From: Adlercreutzia sp. ZJ304 | GTDB lineage: Bacteria; Actinomycetota; Coriobacteriia; Coriobacteriales; Eggerthellaceae | Reading direction: 5' to 3' | NCBI RefSeq assembly: GCF_011039075.1 | Contig: NZ_JAAKEG010000009.1 | Coordinates: 32,862 to 96,861 of the forward strand | DNA: 64,000 nt | Shown here: positions 7,099-15,060 of the stretch, one piece after another | Layout: the number at the start of each line of letters is the position of its first letter | Position numbering within the stretch: the stretch's first letter is position 1 | The notes under the pieces: generated by a model | Seen by the model: only the letters and a program-made list of their open reading frames with translations | Told to the model about the DNA's origin: nothing | Database searches by the model: none | Translations under genes and position numbers: made by a program

Positions 7099-7986
7099 TT
7101 ATTCGGTTTTCTTTAGGTCTACCTCGATGCGGAGGGATTGGTCATCGTCGTTGTAATTAAGATTTAGACGATACTTTCCATCAGAGCTGTCGGCGTAATA
7201 GCTGTAGTTTGTATAATTTGGATCGGAATAGCCGGCTTCGGCACACTGTTTTGTGTAGCTTTGATACTCTTCACTTGTTACGCCATTTACCTCGAAGCTT
7301 ATTGAAGTCTCGTATGAATATATGTCTGTAATATATTTGCCAGTTATTTCGGGAATTGTTTTTGCAAATTCATTATCAGGCCATTCGGCATATTCTTCTA
7401 CGTTGTTTGACAGACTATAAGTGTCTGATACATAGTCGTAGGTTTCTTCGTATAGCTTATTATTGTCAATGTAGGTGATTATCATAAATTCCGGTTCAGT
7501 TAAATCATATTGAGCCATGTCGGTAAGATACATAGCTCCCAGTTCAAGTCTAGTCGTTAGGCTAGTTTGAGCGGGCTCTACTATTCCACTTGCTTCTCCC
7601 CATATTCCGTTATTTTTTAGCGCCTCTAGTGCTATGTCTCCCCATCCATATATGGAACCGTATGCTGCATTGATTTCCTCATTAGTTGCGTTTTCTGAGA
7701 GCTTGAAGACCATCTTTACATTTGCAATTGGTCGATCACTATTGTTTGTATAGCTAAAAACCACACGACGGTAATTGTCGATAATGGCAGAACCGACCTC
7801 CCATTTAATTTGATCTTCTTTTATTAAGTCCTTTGCGGGGGTCGCTGTTGGCGTTTGCGTGTCAGTTTGACTTTCTGATGTTTGTCCTTGAGAACATCCG
7901 GCGAGAAGCGCTAGTGTTGTTAAAATTGCGGTCGCTATTGCAAGCGTCTTTATGATCAGGGTTCCATACGATTTTCTTACTGTCAT
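7099..7986 (-). CDS. Lipoprotein of unknown function
   Basis: The ATG at 7986 (295 residues) is chosen because GGAGG lies 5 bases upstream; earlier ATGs in the frame overlap that site. The N-terminus is a lipoprotein signal: a charged start, a hydrophobic run, then the lipobox LLAGC at about residues 27-31, so the mature protein begins at that cysteine. A Ser/Thr/Gln-rich linker follows. The rest is acidic and tyrosine-rich and contains a segment (RVVFSYTNNSDRPIANVKMVFKL) like an extracytoplasmic beta-sandwich. The C-terminal 80 residues form a separate domain. It lies 17 bases downstream of the XRE regulator and is probably co-transcribed with it. No specific family is recognised. Confidence 0.75.
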   Translation of the reverse strand: MTVRKSYGTLIIKTLAIATAILTTLALLAGCSQGQTSESQTDTQTPTATPAKDLIKEDQIKWEVGSAIIDNYRRVVFSYTNNSDRPIANVKMVFKLSENATNEEINAAYGSIYGWGDIALEALKNNGIWGEASGIVEPAQTSLTTRLELGAMYLTDMAQYDLTEPEFMIITYIDNNKLYEETYDYVSDTYSLSNNVEEYAEWPDNEFAKTIPEITGKYITDIYSYETSISFEVNGVTSEEYQSYTKQCAEAGYSDPNYTNYSYYADSSDGKYRLNLNYNDDDQSLRIEVDLKKTE

Positions 7987-8003
7987 TTGTTCCTCCATTC
8001 TTT

Positions 8004-8279
8004 TTAAATCTCGTTTCCCCACAAGCTGTAATAGTGGTTTCGCAGTTCGGGAGACATAAGATCTGTAGGACTGATGTCAAGATGGACGCATAACCGAAGC
8101 GCTTCGTCGGCATATATAATGCGTTGCCCGCGAAGCATGGTGCCTAAAGTTACTGAGTCCATATCCATCCTTCTTGCTAGTTCTGCTTTAGACATTCCCA
8201 AGAGTTTTCGCTTCGTTTCGATTACGGTCAGCATGAACTTATAGTTCTCGTTCATCTCTGCCCCCAATCTCCGTTTCAC
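8004..8279 (-). CDS. XRE-family helix-turn-helix regulator
   Basis: This 91-residue protein is almost entirely one HTH_3/Cro-C1 domain: KLLGMSKAELARRMDMDSVTLGTMLRGQRIIYADEALRLCVHLDISPTDL, with helices 2 and 3 around residues 33-51. The GTG at 8279 is favoured because AGGAGG lies 6 bases upstream; TTG at 8282 is too close and ATG at 8255 is possible. It heads an operon with the lipoprotein 17 bases downstream. A perfect inverted repeat about 40 bases upstream (8320-8348) is a likely autoregulatory operator. Its target genes are otherwise unknown. Confidence 0.85.
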   Translation of the reverse strand: MKRRLGAEMNENYKFMLTVIETKRKLLGMSKAELARRMDMDSVTLGTMLRGQRIIYADEALRLCVHLDISPTDLMSPELRNHYYSLWGNEI

Positions 8280-8520
8280 CAAAAACCTCCTGTTCGGATG
8301 CCCAATGTTGAGAAATTTTAGGTATCCTAAAGACGATTTGGGATACCTTCAAAGTATGTCTTTGCCTACATATAGGATGTCTTTGTTTTTGTAAAGAATT
8401 GGCTTGATTGTGTTGAGTTGTTTTTCTTATTGGTGTGCGATGCATATGTAGAAATTCGCGCTTTGCGTTGCGAAGTTGAGGAATCAATATAGCCTTTGCA
8501 ACATTTGTTGATTCTTTCAT
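8239..8520 (-). CDS. Possible small protein or leader ahead of the XRE gene
   Basis: The ATG at 8520 has a strong ribosome-binding site (AAGGAGG, 4 bases upstream), unusual for a chance frame. The 93-residue product is basic, glutamine- and histidine-rich, and not recognisable. Its 3' half runs over the XRE operator and into the XRE coding region in another frame. The translated part that matters may be only a short leader, or this may be the start of a decayed gene. Confidence is low. Confidence 0.25.
   Translation of the reverse strand: MKESTNVAKAILIPQLRNAKREFLHMHRTPIRKTTQHNQANSLQKQRHPICRQRHTLKVSQIVFRIPKISQHWASEQEVFGETEIGGRDEREL
8320..8348. promoter_or_regulatory. Operator-like palindrome upstream of the XRE gene
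   Basis: AGGTATCC (8320-8327) and GGATACCT (8341-8348) are exact inverted repeats with a 13-nt spacer. The site lies about 40 bases upstream of the XRE start codon. A centre-to-centre spacing of 21 bases puts both half-sites on one face of the helix, as expected for a dimeric Cro/C1-type repressor. Confidence 0.55.
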
Positions 8521-8654
8521 TATGCCTCCTTGAATTCTTTGGAATGTCAGAGTCGGAGTGCTACCGCTCCTACAAGAAGGCGTGTTTTTTACGCGATCCG
8601 ATAAGATATCATTGCATTAACTGAAGGCGATACGTTTAATGCGTTGGGGGCGTT

Positions 8655-9920
8655 ATGACCGCTAAAAATATAGAATTTCAGGCAGCGCAAGAAGAATACA
8701 GCGCTGTAGAGCGTCGTTATTTGGAAGCATTGCAGGCTAAGGGGCTAATGTTTGAAAACGCCGAGGCGGGCAGGGCTAACCAGCGTGAATGCTCCGAGCT
8801 GCGCGAACAGTTGGCAAAGCGCGGCGTGCGTGTGCGCAATGGTGGCGCGTCGCTTGTTTGGGGCTATCTTTCGCCTGCGTGTGTCGAATGTACTGGGGCA
8901 AAAGGCTCAGAAACTTTCAGTACAACGTTTAAGTGCCATCGGGATTGCTATTTTTGCTTCAACCATAACGTGGCTGATTACGACAAGTTTGTGCGCGAAG
9001 GGTGTCCGTGGGAAGATGGGCTTGCGGTTGCGTCCAAGCGCGATTTAGCGTGTATTGGACTTACGGGCGGCGAACCTCTGCTAAACCTAGATGACTCGGT
9101 GCGCTTTTTGCAACGTGCGCGTGAGTTGTTTCCAAAAGCGCATTTACGTATGTATACCTCGGGCGATCTTCTTACCGAAGACGCAGCGCGCAGGCTGCGT
9201 GATGTGGGACTTGATGAAATACGTTTCAGTGTGAAAGATGACGATACTCCCGAAATGCAGCAGCGCGTTTTAGACGCCATGCGTCTTGCAAAGCGCTACA
9301 TTCCAAGTGTTATGGCGGAAATGCCAATTATTCCGGGCGCCGATGAACACATGCACAATTTGCTTCGCTCATTTGATGAAGTGGGCATAGACGGTATAAA
9401 TTTGCTGGAATTTTGTTTCCCGTTTTGCAATTGGCACGAGTTTGAAAAGCGTGGATTTAAGTTGAAAAACCCGCCGTTCGATGTGATGTATGACTACGGA
9501 TATTCGGGCGGGCTTGCGGTGGCTGGCAGCGAGAAGCTTATATTGCAGTTAATGCTGTGGGCGATAGATGAGGGTTTAAGTCTGGGATTGCATTATTGTT
9601 CGCTTGATAACAAGCATCGCTCTGAAATTCGTCAGAAGAATGAAAGGGCGGCAGACACGCACCCTTGCATTGTGTTCGATAATGAAGATTTCTTCCTGAA
9701 AGCTGCGAAAGTTTTTGGGCAAGATATCGTGCCAACAAAGGATGCGCTTGTTGCGGCTGGGTGCAGTAATTTTATAGAAGATGCTGACGAAAGGTCGCTA
9801 GCTTTTAATCCGAAATGGTCGCGTGTAGCGCAAGATGCAGGTGCCGAGGTGCATACGTGCTACTTCGTCTATGAAAACAACGAAGAAGGTTCGTATTTGG
9901 TAGATGTGGCATTGGCGTAA
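8655..9920 (+). CDS. Radical SAM protein of unknown substrate
   Basis: In this 421-residue protein the cluster motif is CHRDCYFC (CxxxCxxC) at about residues 94-101, followed by the GGE motif (GLTGGEPLLN) and a TIM-barrel-like body, so it should bind [4Fe-4S] and S-adenosylmethionine. Two further cysteines lie just before the core (SPACVECTGAKG), and FCFPFCNW with other cysteines lie beyond it, suggesting an auxiliary cluster. An N-terminal helical segment (1-60) precedes the core. It is a single plus-strand gene without an operon partner, facing a convergent methyltransferase. I cannot assign a pathway. The general class is certain; the substrate is unknown. Confidence 0.85.
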   Translation: MTAKNIEFQAAQEEYSAVERRYLEALQAKGLMFENAEAGRANQRECSELREQLAKRGVRVRNGGASLVWGYLSPACVECTGAKGSETFSTTFKCHRDCYFCFNHNVADYDKFVREGCPWEDGLAVASKRDLACIGLTGGEPLLNLDDSVRFLQRARELFPKAHLRMYTSGDLLTEDAARRLRDVGLDEIRFSVKDDDTPEMQQRVLDAMRLAKRYIPSVMAEMPIIPGADEHMHNLLRSFDEVGIDGINLLEFCFPFCNWHEFEKRGFKLKNPPFDVMYDYGYSGGLAVAGSEKLILQLMLWAIDEGLSLGLHYCSLDNKHRSEIRQKNERAADTHPCIVFDNEDFFLKAAKVFGQDIVPTKDALVAAGCSNFIEDADERSLAFNPKWSRVAQDAGAEVHTCYFVYENNEEGSYLVDVALA

Positions 9921-10010
9921 CAGCCACGTTTGGTCTGTAGCCGCTTGCGTGCCCTAAAAGGTGCATGACGTTAACAAGATCTGCGGCGATTGCCAGCATA
10001 TCTCATTCAC

Positions 10011-10772
10011 CTAGATTTTTTGCAGCACTACATAGCGGTTTAAATTCTCTTTACCGTCAGCTGAGAAGCGGTCTATTTCGCGTGTGTTTGGCAGCGCTGA
10101 TACAAGTTCGCTAATTTCGTTTTCGGTGAAGTGGTGACAGTAGCGGAATGTGTTAGATGTGTTTTGCCACCCTAGAAGTTTGTCGTTTGGGTCTTCAAAT
10201 GTAATGCCTGTTTGCGCTTGTGCTGCTTCCGTACTCTCGTTTGCCTTCATGCGCATTCTTTCACTTTTTAAAAACTGCCAAAACGCAATAACTATATAGC
10301 CACCCCTGCGCGTGTGCTGCGCTAGCGCTTGCATAAGCTGTATGCGCCAAGCGAAAAGCGGTATGTGATGCATAAACCCAAAGCAAACGCAAAGGTCGCA
10401 TTCGGGTGCGTGCACTTGCTCGTTCAGCGCACTTTCGCTTAGTGCGGTTATTAAATCTAGCTGCTGGAAGTTTATGCGGTTTGTTTTGTCTTCAATGTTG
10501 AGCGAATTTGCAAGTTGTTCGCAATTGTCTACGGCGTAGTATTCGAACTTGCGCGGTATAGTGAAAGTTTCGTTCAAGAATTGCAGAAAACGCATGTTGC
10601 CGCAGGCTAGGTCTAACACTTTTGGTGCGCCATTCGCATCGGCGCTAAATTTCGCCACCGCGCGCTGCCAGCCAGACCAAGACTGCGTGCGCGTTTGCGA
10701 AAATGAATTGGCATTTTCGGTGTAGAAAGCGCTGGTTAAGTCGCTTAGTTTTATGGCGGTAGAAATATCCAT
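10011..10772 (-). CDS. Class I SAM-dependent methyltransferase
   Basis: The 253-residue protein has the SAM-binding motif VLDLACGNMRFLQFL at about residues 53-67, an acidic residue after strand 2 (YAVDNCEQL), and a motif IV-like segment CDLCVCFGFMHHIP. The SAM fold fills most of the protein, leaving little room for a separate substrate domain. It is transcribed divergently from elp3, 150 bases away. That proximity hints at a tRNA role, but the substrate cannot be read from sequence. Confidence 0.8.
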   Translation of the reverse strand: MDISTAIKLSDLTSAFYTENANSFSQTRTQSWSGWQRAVAKFSADANGAPKVLDLACGNMRFLQFLNETFTIPRKFEYYAVDNCEQLANSLNIEDKTNRINFQQLDLITALSESALNEQVHAPECDLCVCFGFMHHIPLFAWRIQLMQALAQHTRRGGYIVIAFWQFLKSERMRMKANESTEAAQAQTGITFEDPNDKLLGWQNTSNTFRYCHHFTENEISELVSALPNTREIDRFSADGKENLNRYVVLQKI

Positions 10773-10833
10773 AGCGAAATTATCACATAACAGCAGCAGT
10801 GCGGCATACCGCTAAATTGTTCTTACAGAAAAT

Positions 10834-10864
10834 GGGTGCTGAGGCACGTCCCGAATCAGCACCC
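10834..10864. promoter_or_regulatory. Hairpin in the elp3 leader
   Basis: GGGTGCTGA (10834-10842) and TCAGCACCC (10856-10864) form a perfect 9-bp stem with a 13-nt loop, about 60 bases before the preferred elp3 start. No T run follows. It would fall inside the protein if the upstream ATG at 10799 were used, which argues for the later start. It may be a leader structure or a binding site in the divergent promoter region. Confidence 0.4.
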
Positions 10865-10924
10865 TTCCCGATGCGCGCACACACTTTTAGCAAGTTGCAT
10901 GCATTGCAAAGTATAATCAGAAAT

Positions 10925-12868
10925 ATGGATAAAACGCTGCGAAAAATAGTTAATGCCGTTCAGGCTGAACAATCTGGCTTTGCCTCTACACAAGATGCGC
11001 ACAAAAGCGCTTTGGACAGCGCATGGCTGGATTCTCTTGTGCGTGCTCGGAATAGGGAAATGCACGATGGGAAGCGCACTGTGGCGAAGAAGCGTTTGCT
11101 GCCCGCTTACATGCGCATGCGCCGCGAAGAGCCAGAGAAGTTGAATGCTTGGGGTGCGCCTGTAGGCGGTGCTGTAGATACTCAAGTTATTCGGCTTTTG
11201 CGCGCAAAGCCTAGGCGGACTGCGTCTGGCGTGGCAACTATAACTGTGCTTACAAAGCCGTGGTGTTGCTCGGGCGATTGCGTGTATTGCCCAAACGATA
11301 TACGCATGCCGAAAAGCTATTTGTCTGACGAGCCTGCATGCCAGCGCGCCGAGCGCTGTTTTTTCGACCCGTATATACAGGTGCTTGCTAGGTTGCGCGT
11401 GCTTGAAGATATGGGTCATGTTACCGACAAGGTAGAGCTTATAGTTTTGGGTGGCACATGGAGCGACTACCCGCGTGAATACCAGCTGTGGTTTATATCG
11501 CAGGTGTTTCGCGCCTTAAACGACGCGGGAACAAACAATGTTGAAGATGCGGCTCGTCGTAGCTTTTACGAGGAATGCGGTCTTTCCTGCGATCCTGCAG
11601 AATTGCGCGAACAAGTTGCGCATGTTCAGAATCGCGTGAATGAAGGCGAGCTGTCTTATAACGATGCTTGGCGACAGTTGTATGGCGAAAGTCCTGCATG
11701 GCAACGTGCGTGCAGTATTCAACACGCCACGTTGGACGATTTGGAACACGAGCAGATGCGCAACGAATGCGCGGCTCATAGATGCGTGGGGCTTGTGGTA
11801 GAAACGCGTCCCGAAACAATTACGCCGAACAATTTGGTTTTCTTGCGCATGCTGGGATGCACGAAGCTGCAGGTAGGCATTCAAAGTTTGGATGAACGTG
11901 TGCTGGCTGCAAGTTGCAGACCTACAAAAATTCGCCAGATTGAGCAAGCCTTTGAGCTGATGCGGCTGTTTGGGTTTAAATCGCATGTTCATATGATGGT
12001 GAATCTTCCGAATGCCACGCTAGAATCTGAGCGACTTGAATACGAAACGCTGATGAGCGATCCGCGCTTTCAGCCGGACGAGCTAAAGCTGTATCCGTGT
12101 TGTTTGGTGGAAAGTTCTAGGTTGGGCGAAATGATGCGCAATGGCACGTGGCAACCCTATGCCGAGGAAGACCTGATAAGTCTATTGGCTGCCGATGTAA
12201 TGAATACACGTCCGTATTCGCGCATATCGCGGATGATTCGCGATATATCAGCCAAAGACATACTTGCCGGCAACAAGAAAACGAATTTGCGCCAAATGGT
12301 AGAGGCGCATTTGCAACAAAGCGCAGACGGCGACGCTACGCCGGTGCGCCCAGCCGAGATGCGCCTTCGCGAAATAGGCGTAAGCGATGTGTGCGCAGAA
12401 CAGCTGCGTTTAGAGACGCTAAGCTATCAGACAACCGTAAGCGAAGAGCGTTTTTTGCAATGGGTAACTGAAGACGGGCATTTGGCTGCGTTTTTAAGAT
12501 TATCTTTACCGTATAAGCATGCTGTGCAACGCCTGCAGGATATATTTCGCGAATTACATGCCGCTAATGCTGAAAATTCGGGCATAGTGTGCGAAACAGG
12601 CGACAAGCGCGAAGCTCCTATCCAGCCAGACCAAGCAATGATTCGAGAAGTGCATGTATACGGCAAAGTGGCTGCGCTGCATCACAGTGGAGAAAGCGCG
12701 CAGCACTTAGGTCTTGGACGCAAGCTGATAGAGCAGGCATGCAGTCAGGCTGCGGCGTGCGGCTATACCGAGATGAACGTTATAAGCGCTGTAGGCACCA
12801 GAAACTACTATCGCTCATTAGGATTTTGCGATGCCGGTTTATATCAGCGCAAGCCGATCTTGCTCTGA
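10925..12868 (+). CDS. Elp3-type tRNA wobble-uridine synthase (radical SAM + GNAT)
   Basis: Elp3 forms the carboxymethyl group at C5 of wobble uridine in tRNA using S-adenosylmethionine and acetyl-CoA. The ATG at 10925 gives 647 residues starting MDKTLRKIVNAV; an ATG at 10799 would add 42 residues of unlikely sequence and span a hairpin. The N-terminal third has the radical SAM core: TVLTKPWCCSGDCVYCPNDIRMPKSYL with clustered cysteines, then ELIVLGGTWSDYP. The middle has VGLVVETRPETI and KLQVGIQSLDERV. The C-terminus (about residues 560-647) is a GNAT acetyltransferase domain with HLGLGRKLIEQA as the acetyl-CoA loop. Bacterial Elp3 acts without the eukaryotic Elongator subunits. It converges on thrH with a 4-base gap. 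Confidence 0.92.
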   Translation: MDKTLRKIVNAVQAEQSGFASTQDAHKSALDSAWLDSLVRARNREMHDGKRTVAKKRLLPAYMRMRREEPEKLNAWGAPVGGAVDTQVIRLLRAKPRRTASGVATITVLTKPWCCSGDCVYCPNDIRMPKSYLSDEPACQRAERCFFDPYIQVLARLRVLEDMGHVTDKVELIVLGGTWSDYPREYQLWFISQVFRALNDAGTNNVEDAARRSFYEECGLSCDPAELREQVAHVQNRVNEGELSYNDAWRQLYGESPAWQRACSIQHATLDDLEHEQMRNECAAHRCVGLVVETRPETITPNNLVFLRMLGCTKLQVGIQSLDERVLAASCRPTKIRQIEQAFELMRLFGFKSHVHMMVNLPNATLESERLEYETLMSDPRFQPDELKLYPCCLVESSRLGEMMRNGTWQPYAEEDLISLLAADVMNTRPYSRISRMIRDISAKDILAGNKKTNLRQMVEAHLQQSADGDATPVRPAEMRLREIGVSDVCAEQLRLETLSYQTTVSEERFLQWVTEDGHLAAFLRLSLPYKHAVQRLQDIFRELHAANAENSGIVCETGDKREAPIQPDQAMIREVHVYGKVAALHHSGESAQHLGLGRKLIEQACSQAAACGYTEMNVISAVGTRNYYRSLGFCDAGLYQRKPILL

Positions 12869-12872
12869 TAGC

Positions 12873-13475
12873 TTAAAGCGCAGCCTTTATAGCTTGTAGC
12901 AGCTCGGAATATTCGGTATAAGCGGGAACATCCGGGTATTCTTTTTTCAGCGCGTCTATTGTGCGGAAGAAAAATCCGGCTTTCGAATTTAGGATCATTC
13001 CCACATCATTATACGAATCGCCGGAAGCTATTGTTTGAAGCCCGGCTTGATGAAGCGCTCGCACAGTGGTTAATTTTGTTTCGGGGCAGCGCATCTTGTA
13101 TCCGGTTATTTCGCCGGTAGTGTCATTCACCACAAGTTCGTTGCAGAAAATAGTTGGAAAGCCAAGCTTTTGCATAAGCGGTTTGGCAAACTGCGAAAAC
13201 GTGTCAGAGATTATTATTACTTGTGCAATTTGGCGCACTTCATCTAAAAATTCGCGCGCACCGGGCATTGGGTCTATCTTGGCGATAACTTCTTGTATTT
13301 CTTTTAGTCCTAAGCCGTGTTCGCGCAATATATCTAGGCGGTATTCCATCAACTTGTCATAGTCTGGCTCGTCGCGCGTTGTGCGTTCTAGTTCAGGGAT
13401 GCCTGCCGTTTTAGCAAAGGCTATCCATATTTCAGGTACTAGTACTCCTTCTAAATCAAGGCAAACGACATTCAT
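12873..13475 (-). CDS. thrH: ThrH: phosphoserine phosphatase / homoserine phosphotransferase
   Basis: This is a 200-residue haloacid-dehalogenase-superfamily enzyme. Motif I is DLEGVLVPE (residues 7-15), with the nucleophile aspartate followed by Glu, the ThrH variant of DxDxT. Motif II is IIISDTFSQF, motif III includes the lysine of ETKLTTV, and motif IV is GDSYNDVGM. Length and motifs match ThrH, which dephosphorylates phosphoserine and can transfer phosphate to homoserine, serving serine and threonine synthesis. AAAGGAG precedes the ATG on the minus strand. The gene is divergent from the Fe-S protein at 13602. Confidence 0.92.
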   Translation of the reverse strand: MNVVCLDLEGVLVPEIWIAFAKTAGIPELERTTRDEPDYDKLMEYRLDILREHGLGLKEIQEVIAKIDPMPGAREFLDEVRQIAQVIIISDTFSQFAKPLMQKLGFPTIFCNELVVNDTTGEITGYKMRCPETKLTTVRALHQAGLQTIASGDSYNDVGMILNSKAGFFFRTIDALKKEYPDVPAYTEYSELLQAIKAAL

Positions 13476-13601
13476 CGAACATTCTCCTTTACGCAGTTTT
13501 TATTCGAAAAGAATAACGCGGAAGTTGAGATTTGCGCATCCATTTCGGCGAACGAAGCAACATAAATTATATAATCAAAAAACGATTTGATTGGAGGCGC
13601 T

Positions 13602-14906
13602 ATGTCGGTACGTGATTTTCTGGCTGCATACAAGCAAAGCGAGGGTATCCATAGTGCGAAGATGGATGCGCTGATTCAATTTAGTGCGCGCCAGTTAACG
13701 TGTTCGCATTGCGGGAAATGTACGCGCCGCTGTGAAGTGCTTGAAGGCCCGGGGCTAGATATAGGGCGTATAGCGGCGGCTTACGATCGTATAGTTGCTT
13801 TGCCTGAAGATGAACAGCCAGCTGCTCTAATGCAGCTTCTTAATGAAGACTATCCTATGTATAACGCGCTTCGCCAATGTTGCTTTTGCGGGCATTGTAC
13901 GGCAGAGTGCCCGCATCATGTGCTTGCGCCTGAAGATATGCGTGTTTGGCGCGAGCTGTTTATGCGTACCGAAATAATGCCAGCACAAGATTCGCGTTTG
14001 GTTATGGTAGACGAAGAATGGCATATTTTTAGTGCATATCGCGCTATATATGGTATAGGGTATCCGGAATTTACTAGCCTAGATGCGGCTGCCGAGCATG
14101 GTCCGGGGCTTGCGGATACGCTGTTTTTCCCCGGATGCTCGCTTGTTAGTTATGCGCCAGATGTAATGCGTGCCATAGGAGCGTGGCTTACCGAAAGCGG
14201 TGTTTCGTGGGCGCTGTCGGATGGATGCTGTGGCAGTCCGCTGATGAGCGCTGGGATGTTTGAGCGTGCGGCGGCGCTGCGAGCTAAGTTTATAGACCAA
14301 ATGCAGAAGGCTGGCATAACGCGCATGGTAACGGTTTGCCCCGGCTGCGCCGATGAATTTGTGGAAGACATGCCTGCCGGAATTGATATAGTGCCTCTGC
14401 CCGAGTTGTTAGAGCAATTGTCGGCGCAGCGTGAATCTGAGGGTCGCGAAAGCGGTTTTTCGCCACTTTCGCGCGATGCGATTACTTTCTTCGATTCATG
14501 CCACGACAGAAGCAGTTGCCGCAATGCGCGTGCCATTCGAAGATTAATGGTGAAGTATGTTCCGCAAGCTGCTCAGCTTGAAATGGATAACCATAAGCGG
14601 CAAACACTGTGTTGCGGTGCTGGTGGTGCGGTAGCCAGCTACGATGCCGATATTACAAATTCGCGCGTTTGGCGCGTTATAGACGAGGCTCGTGCTACTG
14701 GTGCGCAAACCGTGATTACTATGTGTCCAACATGTACATACACGATAGCGCAGGCAAATCTTTCTGCGCCCGAACGCGGCATTGAAAACAAGCATTACCT
14801 AGAGATGCTTTTTGGAGTGGAAATAGACTGGGCGAATGTGTTTGATCAGCTAGGAAGCATGTGGACTGGCGAATATGGTCCGTGGCTTTCGGCAACATTT
14901 TTCTAG
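13602..14906 (+). CDS. GlpC/HdrB-like iron-sulfur oxidoreductase subunit
   Basis: The ATG at 13602 (434 residues) has GGAGG 4 bases upstream. The N-terminal third has two ferredoxin-type cluster motifs: CSHCGKCTRRCEVLEGP near residue 33 and CCFCGHCTAECPHH near residue 90. The rest holds two cysteine-rich CCG domains (GCSLVSY to DGCCGSPL; FFDSCHD to LCCGAGG and MCPTCTYT), as in heterodisulfide reductase HdrB, GlpC and lactate or glycolate oxidase Fe-S subunits. Such proteins pass electrons between flavin enzymes and quinones or thiol/disulfide partners. No flavin-dehydrogenase gene is adjacent, so the partner is unknown. No membrane segment is seen. Confidence 0.85.
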   Translation: MSVRDFLAAYKQSEGIHSAKMDALIQFSARQLTCSHCGKCTRRCEVLEGPGLDIGRIAAAYDRIVALPEDEQPAALMQLLNEDYPMYNALRQCCFCGHCTAECPHHVLAPEDMRVWRELFMRTEIMPAQDSRLVMVDEEWHIFSAYRAIYGIGYPEFTSLDAAAEHGPGLADTLFFPGCSLVSYAPDVMRAIGAWLTESGVSWALSDGCCGSPLMSAGMFERAAALRAKFIDQMQKAGITRMVTVCPGCADEFVEDMPAGIDIVPLPELLEQLSAQRESEGRESGFSPLSRDAITFFDSCHDRSSCRNARAIRRLMVKYVPQAAQLEMDNHKRQTLCCGAGGAVASYDADITNSRVWRVIDEARATGAQTVITMCPTCTYTIAQANLSAPERGIENKHYLEMLFGVEIDWANVFDQLGSMWTGEYGPWLSATFF

Positions 14907-14989
14907 GTGTGCGCATGGCTTAGGGCAGGCGTGTGTTTCTTGCGTCAGGCGGGTCTGAGGGCGTGCCCTAGAGGCGCGTGGGTGCGTGC

Positions 14990-15060
14990 CCGGGTGTTAG
15001 GCAGGCAGTTACCGGGTGTTAGGCAGGCAGTTACCGGGTGTTAGGCAGGCAGTTACCGGG
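14990..15060. repeat. 22-bp tandem repeat, three full units
   Basis: The unit CCGGGTGTTAGGCAGGCAGT+TA occurs at 14990-15011, 15012-15033 and 15034-15055 with no differences, followed by a partial CCGGG. The last unit contains the stop codon of the minus-strand sortase-fold gene (TAA, read from 15055 to 15053). The array follows a GC-rich stretch (14930-14989) between two convergent genes. Copy number is likely variable. Confidence 0.95.

Noticed and set aside
11493..11992. Long minus-strand open frames inside elp3
   Set aside because: They lie opposite a clearly conserved radical SAM/GNAT gene, have no ribosome-binding site and show no motifs; they are shadows of its codon usage.
14990..15060. 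Possible CRISPR array from the regularly repeated 22-bp unit
   Set aside because: The units are directly adjacent with no spacers, only three full copies exist, and there are no cas genes.
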